64,000 bases of DNA from Oceanirhabdus sp942490885 (GTDB taxonomy: Bacteria; Bacillota; Clostridia; Clostridiales; Clostridiaceae): NCBI GenBank assembly GCA_942490885.1, contig CALNYT010000002.1, positions 3,658,001 through 3,722,000 on the forward strand, given 5' to 3'. Below the pieces are notes generated by a model. The model was not told where the DNA came from. It searched no databases and saw only the letters and a list, made by a program, of their open reading frames with translations. Position numbers and translations under genes: made by a program. Below are positions 28,601 to 36,653 of the stretch, piece after piece (positions within the stretch are counted from its first letter, which is position 1; the number at the start of each line of letters is the position of its first letter).

Positions 28601-28860
28601 CTTGTATCTTCTGAGATAATTTTTTTATCTAATGTAACATCTCTCAACCCAATCTTGTAGTAATTTGCTTCTGATACTCTACCCCACCTTACTTTTAAAT
28701 CATCATATTCAATAATTTCGCCTTGGTCTGGGTTACTAACCACTGGTGCTTTAATTACTTGAGTAGCTGCTATTACTTTAATTGTTTCACTTTGAAAAAA
28801 CAATTGAAATGTAATAATGAAAACTATAAATAATGCAACAAACTTACTCTTGTTCCTCAT
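22675..28860 (-). CDS. Giant secreted repeat protein with stalk (Cu-amine-oxidase N-like) domain
   Basis: A strong ribosome site precedes ATG 28860. The 2061-residue protein has a signal peptide (cut near VIAA), one diverged fibronectin-III-like domain (to about residue 134), nine near-identical 98-residue FN3-like repeats (135-1016; each has GATKYKVALRN and PGDEYRLAVGAFNND), and one diverged FN3 domain. Next come two tandem helical units (ENLMKLANTYPVIF, TNLMKLCNMYPEVF), a beta region, a stalk domain of the copper amine oxidase N-terminal type (DNDAYIPIEEIINLYGG, GQLYVPIEFFVNYLG), and a 450-residue helical C-terminus of unknown type. There is no LPXTG or S-layer motif. It is probably a surface adhesin or scaffold. 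Confidence 0.75.
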   Translation of the reverse strand: MRNKSKFVALFIVFIITFQLFFQSETIKVIAATQVIKAPVVSNPDQGEIIEYDDLKVRWGRVSEANYYKIGLRDVTLDKKIISEDTSENYYLVDKEDLKQGHRYKVAVGAYQDEQNFKWAEPIYFTVENEPVPERPNVKNPLNNSIVKDLNMMVNWDTVKGATKYKVALRNLRTDKVEINEWTGNRVYVINNSKLTPGDEYRLAVGAFNNDNDFEGAWTELYFTVEEEPVPLSPNIRYPQNDSVVKDLNMLVRWDKVNGATKYKVALRNLRTDKIEINTMTTINLYSISNSKLTPGDEYRLAVGAFNNDNNFEGAWTELYFTVENEPVPERPNVKNPLNNSIVKDLNMLVRWDRVNGATKYKVALRNLRTDKIEINEWTGNRVYSISNSKLTPGDEYRLAVGAFNNDNNFEGAWTELYFTVEEEPVPLSPNVRYPQNNSVVKDLNMLVRWDKVNGATKYKVALRNLRTDKVEINTMTTINLYSISNSKLTPGDEYRLAVGAFNNDNDFEGAWTELYFTVEEEPVPLSPNIRYPQNDSVVKDLNMLVRWDKVNGATKYKVALRNMRTDKVEINTVTTNNVYNISNSKLTPGDEYRLAVGAFNNDNNFEGAWTELYFTVENEPVPERPNVKNPLNNSIVKDLNMLVRWDRVNGATKYKVALRNLRTDKIEINTMTTTNVYSISNSKLTPGDEYRLAVGAFNNDNNFEGAWTELYFTVENEPVPERPNVKNPLNNSIVKDLNMLVRWDRVNGATKYKVALRNLRTDKIEINTMTTSNVYNISNSKLAPGDEYRLAVGAFNNDNNFEGAWTELYFTVENEPIPDKPNVRNPQNNSVVKDSNMLVMWNKVEGATKYKVALRNLRTDKIEINTVTTNNVYNISNSKLTPGDEYRLAVGAFNNDKDFEGAWTELYFTVENEPIPDKPNVRNPQNNSVVKDSNMLVMWNKVEGATKYKVALRNLRTDKVEVNTVTTNNVYSISNSKLIPGDEYRLAVGAFNNDNNFEGAWTELYFTVENDELEDIELVNPKENEQLPFENVRIKWDKVERVKEYRIKVYEKEVGKEILSTTTSSSYITLHKSKIKEGMNYRIDLIGVDEYKNETRISREFSIVNKNKPILKDFNLDNKTLKLNERFEFEGYVYGIDKYVDIVTINIKGPNQKQVGKEYFRKTNISNKKYSLTNIPEIKAGEGILKEPGDYWIHIWAKIKGGEGVLLGEKKISVGENTSVNRVARENLMKLANTYPVIFKYDLELKDEYDDELKKALLDFVEKYELTNKYSSFDELYEFLNKAVIGELKMPWAGNRNARTNLMKLCNMYPEVFEFKLAIDDTFDDYLNDCLLQFVYAFELEGSYYTLEELEYYLYQAINDIMNIKVTYSIEGLLGDGSWTEGKMIIKNGTRLRTVQNINGKFHRIIDNVKYDVASNNNKLMIMGNVAKVMNVNEKQNIRIDVYKDSKQINSKSLEITIVPNELDTIGEDKQKESVTFYEEAIITLYMNNPYMLINDTVVKLDESIAVTPIIVDNDAYIPIEEIINLYGGSVDFDDLNGKFKIYIEDNIIQIASGIRTILVNNQTQNLKLSPFMLHGQLYVPIEFFVNYLGSTIEWDSKKQITRIYTNREYSSMIIKDNNINDAERIVNTIKMVNNINESIRLKIYDYSLWDYAVNNSVFQYKGYYDGITTGFWSGFQRVSLVAADGIFNNGFWNYVTFNDLTKDRAEKILISIISEASGEIESTRKGSNYLKYKSIVAGCLKEFVVNEQAIFTEIFEKDLSKVNVYIDQVLEAYDYHYSSCGRIAPLDILRDSKFLEGKNIVKVDELIRGFAKNQRFLNKMKKTFKVSSDVLGYTGNAVNILTPAFEEYYLIQTATEINEDYLYLLDTIAKTAEMKEVRDAAQKLKNIYTEEGRNYVNRIALSVLGGTMREGADTVIDKVFGFGYVMAKMGTEVVFAPGSLTDHYDKLRVLTCISSALKDEVNKQLSNVKSSISYSQSFVVGVENIYKLLLPLSECHKQGENTVVEIMKAKFKAADFINKFGTGESLRVINRVEMTRNGNKNTIDLARKHLYRGIALPED
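25813..28458 (-). repeat. Nine tandem 294-bp repeats inside the giant gene
   Basis: Each unit encodes 98 residues. Two subtypes differ at the unit start (RPNVKNPLNNS and SPNVRYPQNNS) and in the middle (NEWTGNRV or NTMTT). The first five units alternate the subtypes and later ones run in blocks, pointing to unequal crossing-over or gene conversion. Confidence 0.85.
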
Positions 28861-29160
28861 TACCTCACTCCTCTAAATTATTCAAAAAACTATTTATAGA
28901 GATTTTTACATAAAAAAATAACCATAATTATCTGGTCGTTTATTTACTTACCATATACAAATCACTTTTAAATAAATTTTATAACCATTTATACACGACC
29001 TAAAAATTCTCTACATAAGCATATATACTACTTGAAAATTAAAATATTCCAAATTTATTTTCATAAAGGAAATATACTAACTAATCTATTAACACTCAGT
29101 TCTCAGCACCTATTTCACTGGAATATAATCGGTAAAATTATTTCTGGTTAATTACCCTAG

Positions 29161-29290
29161 GAATTTGAATCTATTTTTATAGTATAATTATAAAATACAC
29201 CTCTCATAGCCAAAAGTTACACCAAAAACTATCCAAGCACTACTTGCCCATTTCCACATCTCATTCACCACAAATATATCTCCTTAAATT
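29161..29290 (+). pseudogene. Second decayed integrase tail
   Basis: CCAAAAACTATCCAAGCACT and ACTTGCCCATTTCCACATCT resemble the coding bases of the 22-kb integrase fragment (KTIQTLLGHSDIS), and a copy of its terminator arm lies at 29161-29177. The frame is lost. The 300 bp before it (28861-29160) contain only the giant gene's upstream region. Confidence 0.4.
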
Positions 29291-29393
29291 AGCATATAAA
29301 GTGTCCCTAAACACCTCTTAAGATCACACTCCTACTTGTCTAGATTTTTTTCCTCATCAAAAACTAATGTGGGAAAAGTGTGGGAAAATAAAA

Positions 29394-29430
29394 ATAAGCC
29401 GGAATTCTCATTTCTGAGAACCGGCTTATA
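29394..29430 (-). terminator. Terminator after the tRNA fragment
   Basis: AAGCCGGAATTCTCA and TGAGAACCGGCTT pair with a 2-base bulge; T-rich sequence follows on the minus strand. Confidence 0.6.
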
Positions 29431-29441
29431 TCAATGTTTTA

Positions 29442-29482
29442 TGGTACACCTAACAGGATTCGAACCTGCGACCCCCGGATAC
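29442..29482 (-). tRNA. 3' half of a tRNA (probable integration site)
   Basis: On the minus strand the sequence ends GCAGGTTCGAATCCTGT, then TAGGTGTACCA: a complete T-arm, 3' acceptor strand and encoded CCA. Upstream no D-arm or matching 5' acceptor strand exists, so only the half from about the anticodon stem is present. Integrases commonly target this part of tRNA genes, and integrase remnants lie next to it. The identity cannot be fixed; Arg is possible. Confidence 0.55.
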
Positions 29483-30587
29483 CCCGAAAGCCTGTCCAAG
29501 TCACTCTATAAAAACCTAAAACTGTTGATATAACTGGCTTAAGCATCTATACCATACTTTACCAAACTGTACTTATCGAAAACTTTTGCGGGAAAAATGC
29601 GGGAAATTTGCATGTACACTTTTTATTTATTATTGTTAATATTTTAGAGGTTGATTCTGCTTTTATATCATATACAAACAATAAAATTGCTACTGATTAT
29701 TTTAATAATTTCAGCGAACATTTCCATGTAATTTAAATATAATCTACGTTTTTTTCTTTCATTATTAACCCATTTATCTTTATAATTTCAATTGAACCTT
29801 CCATATTGCACATGTAATATACCATTGAATATATATAAACAAAGATATTATTTTATATTTAGTAAATCTAAAATAATATCAATCCAGAATCTCTATGTTA
29901 TTTTATCTTTTATATGATTAACCTGCACATATATGATTCAGAAGTGATTATGTAATTAATAATTAATGTTCTAACAGGAACTTTAGACTGTTTAATGAAT
30001 TTATATGAATGAACATAAAGGAAGATGAGAGAATATTATCTACTGTTCATCTTCTCTCCTTCCCTTAAGGTGGTGAGGGGATTATTTATTATACTTTGGC
30101 CAAATTTTATAATGTGTGAAGTATTAGCTCTTTTAAAGATTGTCCAAAGATATGTTATAGTTTTAATAATTAGCACATTTATATAAAGCAAACATTAAAG
30201 TAAAGTCTAAATAATATTAACAAATAAATATTGTAATAAACCTATTAACTGGTGTTACTGTTCTTTAGCCTAGTATCCCCTATTCTTGTGATTTGTTCTT
30301 TATTTTGGTATTAAAAAAAATACATCTTTTTGTTAATCAATAAGAACAGGTGGTATGGGTTTCCCAAGTATCATTAATCATAAACAGATACAGCTTTTCA
30401 TCCATAAATGATCTTGTTAGTGTAAGTTTTAAGATGCTCTGTCTGATATTTTTTTGTTAGATAGTTACATTGAGTGTAATTTACAAATCATTTTGTATAA
30501 ATTTGTATGGAAAATTTCATACTCCTTGTATCATTCCATAAAATCGGTCACAATAAGGATTACTTTCTGCTCACTTACTATTTGTAT
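29483..30587. other. Noncoding stretch with a repeat C relative
   Basis: No coding sequence with a ribosome site is seen. At 30110-30155 CTTTGGCCAAATT and GATTGTCCAAAG bracket a segment, resembling the CTTTGGAC...GTCCAAAG brackets of repeat C. A CTCTCCTTCCCTTAAGG run before it recalls repeat B. The rest is plain AT-rich DNA. Confidence 0.3.
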
Positions 30588-33500
30588 CTATAATTTATTT
30601 ATTATACAATCTAACTCTTCTATTTCCTTACAATATTTCTTCTTCAACTTTGTTCTTCTAGAGGATAAACTATATTCAATTGAATATTCTTTTTGGGCTA
30701 TATTTCTATTAATTTTTTCAGATAATTCTTTTGATAATTCAGCTATTTTTACATGCTTTTCATCTTTATAATCATATCTAGGAATAAATAAAAATGGGAT
30801 TTTATGAATATGCCTTTTATCAAATGCTCCCTCTGACTGAAAATCTTCAATAGCTTTTCTTAAATACCCTGAATTAAGGATTGCTACGATATAATATGCC
30901 TCATCTTCATCATTTATCTCAGCTACATACGTAGTTTGATCTGCTATAAATTTTAATTCATTTATATCTACCTTCTGTACTGCCGCGCATGGATACTTTC
31001 CACTTGCTCCCATATGAACTAAATATTTAACATTAAAATAGTTTTGATCTAGTAACTTATTTCTTACGTTTAAATATGATCTGAAACTCTTTTTTTGGAA
31101 TTCTTCCAATTTATCAAATTGCTCAAACCACTGTGCAGATAATATATCTCCATCCTGAATCATTTCCTTATTAGAAACAAACCTTATTTCTTCTGCTCCA
31201 TTATCTTCATTCTCTTTTATAGCTATTGGTAAAGCTATCTTAGGAAAGTAGTTGCATATATGATACGGTAAAAGCATTTCTGAAATAGTTGTGGTATAAA
31301 TATACTTTTTCCTAATTAACCCCCTAAATAACATACCTCTTAATTTTTTGCCATTTTTATTGTTAAGTGCATAATCATCTGTATATATTGATAATTCATC
31401 TTCATTATCATACTCATCAATATTATTAATACTTTGTACAAAAACTGCTGTTCGAGGCATTAAATCCGCACCTTGAAAAAACTTTCCTGAATAATAATTA
31501 TCAATATTTATATGTTGTCCATCATTAATTGTCCAAGTATTTTTGTTATTGATATCTAATAATTTTATATCATTAATTGAAGCATTATCCCATTGACTTA
31601 ATGATTGGAGTTTTCTCATTTTAAATGTATTTTTTTTATTTCCTTTCCTCATAAATAAAACACAAGACTTAACATTAAAAGGATTTATTTCATTTGGTAT
31701 ATCCCATAATTCTTCAAAATTTACGTTAACCACTTCTCTAAAATTCATTTTTCTAAGCAAAGTATGATGATCACCTGAAATTATCGTTCCTGGCATTACA
31801 AATGAAGCAACTCCACTTTCGCTTAAAAATTTATCTACACATCTTAATGCAAATATAGTAGCAATCTCTTGATGATGATGAGATGATTTTGTTGCTCTCA
31901 CTTTATAAGCAACAGATAATTCCTTCAACTCATTTGTATACTCAATATCTGGAAGGCTTGATAATGCTAACCAAGGTAAGTTAGATATAATCATGTCAAA
32001 TGACTTAAATAACAATTGTGGTATATTATTATTGAATAATAACCCTTTCCATAACCCATTGTTTATTTGTTTTCTTTTATTAAATAGGTATTTGCATATT
32101 GTTTTAGTAGACTCTAAAAATAGCTTTACTTCAACACTAGTTTTATCTACAATATACTTATTTATAAATTTTACATCCTTATCACTAATAATTTGATTAT
32201 CTTTGTTTTCATTTACTAAACTCTTAGCCAAATTATCGCAATTATTTAAATATATATCAAACATAGATATATCACTTATTATACTTTTTTCTATAAGGAT
32301 CTTACCTATAATTTCATCTAATTTTAAAACTAAATATTTTGATTCATCACCTACATATGCATTATGAAATAATGAATCTGCATGATATATTGGTATTTCA
32401 ATAGACGTTTTACTTTTTTTTATAATATCTGAGTTCGTAATAATCCACTCACTTTTTGCTAGTATTATAGCTATAGGATCTATATCTATTCCCACTACAT
32501 CTTTTTGTAATATTTCTAATTGTTCTTGATATCCCATTCCCATTTTTTGCATTTTATCTTTTAAATTTATAATTAAACTCCTTTGTATTGAGCCTGATCC
32601 AATTGCTGGTTCTATATATTTTTTCCCAACTTCTATTTCTGAATCTAACCTATCAATTATATTATCACATAACCTAAAATCTGTACTTTTTTGTCCGTAT
32701 TTTTTCCTATGATTTTTAGGTGTTATTTCTTCATAAATTAAGTGTAGTAAATTATCTTTATTTGTATTTATAAAGTCATACTCACTCATTTTAAAATATA
32801 ATTTCTTAGCTATGTCAATAAATTTGTCTAGATAAATCCTATCAATTATCCAGTAGTATATATCCTCTTGAACAAAGTTTTTTATTTTGAAATGATTTCT
32901 GAATCTGGTACCATTTAATATTTCCATTATCCAAACATCATCAATGTTACACTCATCCATACCCATAAGCCTTGCAACTAAAATTCTTGTTAATACTACT
33001 AGATATAAATTTTGTGCATACACAGTTAGTTTTTCTTCACTAGTTAAATCCATATTATACTGCTTGTACATATTCCACATATTTATATATTTTAGTACTG
33101 ATTGATCTTCTAATTTCACAGTTTCAACAATTCCTTTAATTGTCGCTACACATTCCTTATTTATTTCACTATTTTCTCCAAATCTCTCCTGTAACACTTT
33201 AGGATTTATAACTAACTTATTTTCTAAAATTAAATATTTATAAAGAAAATTATAAAGAAATTCAGTATCTTTTTCATCCTTAACTTTTATACTTTCAATC
33301 TGACATAACTCTACGTCATTTTCATTATACTCTACTTTAATACTATTACATTTAGCTGAGTATGCTATCCAGTTTAATCCATCTGTAAGTAATCCTATAT
33401 AACTATCACTATATCCGTTTTTATTCCATTTACCAGAAGTATATTCTCTTAACTCCTTTTGACCTTTTTTCTTATCTCTATTAATTCCTAAGTTTTTTTT

Positions 33501-33758
33501 CCATTCAAGTGTAACTGTACCTAAATCAACATCTTGAAAACCTTCTTTTAGTTTATTTTTGCTTGTTTTGACCTTAATATTTCTTTCAGAACCCTTGGCA
33601 AATTCAAGTAATTTGTTTTCATTTTTACTTCCCGGAAATATTTCGAACAAACGTAAATTAAACAAATCTCTCTTAGAAGCTTCATTAGTATACGCACCTG
33701 AATTTAATTCTCTTATTACTTTAGATATAACTTCTAATGATTTACTTTTCATTAACAT
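30588..33758 (-). CDS. Large Eco57I/type IIG-like adenine methyltransferase with possible N-terminal nuclease
   Basis: The start at 33758 follows AAGGGGAG. The 1056-residue protein has an N-terminal region ending in LLTDGLNWIAYS, common in type I and IIG restriction proteins, preceded by DVDLGTVTLEWKKNL and KGQKELREY; the D...ExK...Q spacing fits a PD-(D/E)XK nuclease. The methyltransferase core has motif I as YIEPAIGSGSIQ near residue 390 and motif IV as ISNLPW near residue 590 (NLPW instead of NPPY/F). A long C-terminus likely recognises DNA. It may be a combined restriction-modification enzyme or the effector of the three-gene cluster. It is the third gene in transcription order. Confidence 0.7.
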   Translation of the reverse strand: MLMKSKSLEVISKVIRELNSGAYTNEASKRDLFNLRLFEIFPGSKNENKLLEFAKGSERNIKVKTSKNKLKEGFQDVDLGTVTLEWKKNLGINRDKKKGQKELREYTSGKWNKNGYSDSYIGLLTDGLNWIAYSAKCNSIKVEYNENDVELCQIESIKVKDEKDTEFLYNFLYKYLILENKLVINPKVLQERFGENSEINKECVATIKGIVETVKLEDQSVLKYINMWNMYKQYNMDLTSEEKLTVYAQNLYLVVLTRILVARLMGMDECNIDDVWIMEILNGTRFRNHFKIKNFVQEDIYYWIIDRIYLDKFIDIAKKLYFKMSEYDFINTNKDNLLHLIYEEITPKNHRKKYGQKSTDFRLCDNIIDRLDSEIEVGKKYIEPAIGSGSIQRSLIINLKDKMQKMGMGYQEQLEILQKDVVGIDIDPIAIILAKSEWIITNSDIIKKSKTSIEIPIYHADSLFHNAYVGDESKYLVLKLDEIIGKILIEKSIISDISMFDIYLNNCDNLAKSLVNENKDNQIISDKDVKFINKYIVDKTSVEVKLFLESTKTICKYLFNKRKQINNGLWKGLLFNNNIPQLLFKSFDMIISNLPWLALSSLPDIEYTNELKELSVAYKVRATKSSHHHQEIATIFALRCVDKFLSESGVASFVMPGTIISGDHHTLLRKMNFREVVNVNFEELWDIPNEINPFNVKSCVLFMRKGNKKNTFKMRKLQSLSQWDNASINDIKLLDINNKNTWTINDGQHINIDNYYSGKFFQGADLMPRTAVFVQSINNIDEYDNEDELSIYTDDYALNNKNGKKLRGMLFRGLIRKKYIYTTTISEMLLPYHICNYFPKIALPIAIKENEDNGAEEIRFVSNKEMIQDGDILSAQWFEQFDKLEEFQKKSFRSYLNVRNKLLDQNYFNVKYLVHMGASGKYPCAAVQKVDINELKFIADQTTYVAEINDEDEAYYIVAILNSGYLRKAIEDFQSEGAFDKRHIHKIPFLFIPRYDYKDEKHVKIAELSKELSEKINRNIAQKEYSIEYSLSSRRTKLKKKYCKEIEELDCIINKL

Positions 33759-33785
33759 ATTATCTCCCCTTAATCAATATTAACA

Positions 33786-33830
33786 CTCATATTTCAGTCC
33801 TCATATTTCAGTCCTCATATTATAGTCCTC
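33786..33830. repeat. Short tandem repeat (14 bp, about three copies)
   Basis: CTCATATTTCAGTC repeats about 3.2 times between the second and third methyltransferase genes, 28 bp upstream of the third start, where its promoter or leader would be. Confidence 0.65.
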
Positions 33831-33912
33831 GTTTAATTACTCATCATTAATACCATAATATTCCTTGAACCAGTTTTTGTCAATACTTAATTAGAAAAAA
33901 AGAAAGAATAAC

Positions 33913-36651
33913 CTATTTGGATACTCTTTCTTTAACTTTATATTCATACTCTACAATTAAATCATTTACTATTGAATCTACTTTTTCTTGTTTTAATGTC
34001 TCGTTAACTATTAATGTATCTATTTTCCTAATTATATTTTTTTCATCTAATGTTCTACTTGCTAATTCATTAGCTAAAGTTATTAATTTTTCCTTGGTTT
34101 GTTCTGAGATGTTATCTATATTGGGAACTTTACATTTTTTAATACCACTTGTTTCAACCTTAAGCGCTCCCCCTCCTAAATTACCACAATTGTTTTCCAA
34201 TTGCATTTTGAATATGGTAGAATTAAATATTGCAAAGTAAATCATCTTTTCATCTAAACTTGTATTATTAAATGTTATTGTATTAAAATTTGCATCAACT
34301 ACATATTTATTACTGTTGTTATTTAAAATTACATTTAAATCTTTATGATTTATTCTATTTAGAAACATATCTGGTAAATGTCTATCTGTAAAATTAAGTG
34401 TATACCACATTGTTGGCAATTTTTCTTTAGATGGTTTATTTTGATATCCCTTCAAAACAGGCATATCCTTTACCCCTATATATTGATCTTTATTCCTTAT
34501 TTTCAACTTATTCCAAAAATTAATATATTTCTCTACACTTTCGCAAAGAATACCAAATCCTTTTGATATCCAATAATCTAAATTGCCATGATAGTTACTT
34601 TCAAAAACTGAATAATCTTCAGATATAACTTTCTTATCTACATCAAGAATATAAGTTTTACATGACTCATCTTTAATTGAATAGGTATTTATATTTTTTA
34701 TTGATTTTATGCTTTTTCTCAAATTGCCCCTATTAATAAATATTGCTGAAATGCCTTTGCTCCCTATATCCTCATATTTGAATAACACAAGAATATATTT
34801 ATTCCTTTTCTCTTTATAATCATATGGTAGATTAATTATATTATTGAATTTTATTTTAAGTTTTTCTTCATCGCTTAACTCTTCCCATTTTTTATATCCA
34901 AAATCACAATCAGATATATTATCTATTATTTTATTTTTAACCAAGGTATCAATATCAACACTCTCAAAATAGAAAAAATTATTATATCCTGATCTCATCC
35001 CTTGATTTACTGATATGCTACTTTTCTCAATAAACTCCCAATCTTCTTTAATAATTTTATCTAATACAGTTCCTGTTTCAAAATATTTTCCCCATTCAAT
35101 TAACTTTTCCTCTTCATCAATAGTTAGATTATTTTGTTTCACTAACCTAATATTAATATATTCATCTTCATAATCTGTATTTAAATTGTTAACAAACTTT
35201 TGAAACTCAATATATAATGAACTTTCAAGTTCTATATTAATATTACTCTTAAACAATATATTTGAAATAACAGTTTCTAATTCCACTTTTTTACCTTGTT
35301 TAGTTTTAAATTTAATAAACTTAACGTTATTATTTATATTCTCTTCAATCATTGAACTCTTCTGACATATTACAATACTTGTATTTACTTGAGCATCTTT
35401 AAAACAATTTACATTAGACATATCAAAAATATACAAAAGCTTACTCTTTTTAGCAATGAATTTCTTTAATGAATTTCCATAATCCTTTTTCAACCAGCTA
35501 TCTGATGTAATGTATCCTATTATTCCATTTTCTTCACATAATTTATATGATAAAAACCACGTAGGTACTGTAGAATCTGATAATCCAGAGTATGATTTCA
35601 CTAGACTTTCCCATTCATTATCTTCTTCAGTTATCATTCTTTTCTTTACTATTTTACTTATATTATTTAATATCTGTTGCTTATGCTCGCTTTTACACAA
35701 TAATAATGCTCTGATATATATCCCTACAAATGTAACATAATCAGATGAATTTTCTAACTTCTTTCCAATATTAATATAGTAATCTTTTATATATTGAGGA
35801 ATTTCACTAAACATATACCCTAATGCTTGATATCTAATATATGCTGGATTTCCAATAATTAAATCAAATCCTTCACTAGGAATATTTTTTGTATCGCCAT
35901 TCACTATTTCAATAGATTCATCATTATTTATATCAATGGAAAATAAATCTTTATTTACTATATTTATGTTACCATTTAAATTTTCTCTATTGTGACTTAA
36001 TATTGTATTACACATATAAGATGTGAACTTATTTTTCTCTATTCCCCATATACCCGTCTTTTCAGTAGCATATTCTTGAATGTTCTTTAAAAACATTCCT
36101 GTTCCACACATAGGATCTAAAACATTTTTTATTTTACTATCATTCTTAGCTTTTACAGAAAAAGTTGTTATAAGTTTACTAATACTATCTTCTGTATAAA
36201 ACTCTCCATTTTCTTTCCTATGTTTATCACAAATAATATCTTCATATATTATTGCAAAACTATTTAAACCATTTTTCTCAGTAATATCTAATATTTTAGA
36301 AATATATACATTAAATTCATCTCTAAATTCTCTGGAATTAGTAATTGTAGTAATCAAATTAATATCGATATTTTGTAATAATATATTCCCTCCTATGTTA
36401 ATATTATTATCACATTTCTTATTCATATTTATATAATAGAAAGTATAATTATATATTAAAATACTAATAGCTACTTCTATCTTATCAATGTCATTATTTA
36501 CATCAAATGAATAATATTCTATCCACTTATCTACTATTTCCTGATTACCATATTCTTTTAAAATATAGTTTTTTATTTCTTTTGCTAGTTTATTACTACT
36601 ATTACACCAAAAGTTGTACATTTCACTTCTTATATTATTATTAAACTCCAT
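33913..36651 (-). CDS. N6-adenine DNA methyltransferase (Eco57I / TaqI-specificity type)
   Basis: The 912-residue protein starts two bases after the stop of the preceding gene, with AGAGG in that gene's end. After a 130-residue helical N-terminus it has ENGEFYTEDSI, motif I VLDPMCGTGMFLKN near residue 180 and motif IV LIIGNPAYIRYQ near residue 265, an amino-methyltransferase catalytic NPxY. The second half fits a TaqI-like specificity domain (VNQGMRSGYNNFFYF, GYQNKPSKEKLPTMWYTLN, GGGALKVETSGIKKC). It should methylate adenine in a specific sequence. No nuclease motif is seen in this protein. Confidence 0.8.
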   Translation of the reverse strand: MEFNNNIRSEMYNFWCNSSNKLAKEIKNYILKEYGNQEIVDKWIEYYSFDVNNDIDKIEVAISILIYNYTFYYINMNKKCDNNINIGGNILLQNIDINLITTITNSREFRDEFNVYISKILDITEKNGLNSFAIIYEDIICDKHRKENGEFYTEDSISKLITTFSVKAKNDSKIKNVLDPMCGTGMFLKNIQEYATEKTGIWGIEKNKFTSYMCNTILSHNRENLNGNINIVNKDLFSIDINNDESIEIVNGDTKNIPSEGFDLIIGNPAYIRYQALGYMFSEIPQYIKDYYINIGKKLENSSDYVTFVGIYIRALLLCKSEHKQQILNNISKIVKKRMITEEDNEWESLVKSYSGLSDSTVPTWFLSYKLCEENGIIGYITSDSWLKKDYGNSLKKFIAKKSKLLYIFDMSNVNCFKDAQVNTSIVICQKSSMIEENINNNVKFIKFKTKQGKKVELETVISNILFKSNINIELESSLYIEFQKFVNNLNTDYEDEYINIRLVKQNNLTIDEEEKLIEWGKYFETGTVLDKIIKEDWEFIEKSSISVNQGMRSGYNNFFYFESVDIDTLVKNKIIDNISDCDFGYKKWEELSDEEKLKIKFNNIINLPYDYKEKRNKYILVLFKYEDIGSKGISAIFINRGNLRKSIKSIKNINTYSIKDESCKTYILDVDKKVISEDYSVFESNYHGNLDYWISKGFGILCESVEKYINFWNKLKIRNKDQYIGVKDMPVLKGYQNKPSKEKLPTMWYTLNFTDRHLPDMFLNRINHKDLNVILNNNSNKYVVDANFNTITFNNTSLDEKMIYFAIFNSTIFKMQLENNCGNLGGGALKVETSGIKKCKVPNIDNISEQTKEKLITLANELASRTLDEKNIIRKIDTLIVNETLKQEKVDSIVNDLIVEYEYKVKERVSK

Positions 36652-36653
36652 TT

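Noticed and set aside
29336..29533. A frame reading HLTGFEPATPG on the plus strand
   Set aside because: It is the antisense of the tRNA 3' half, a common false gene call.
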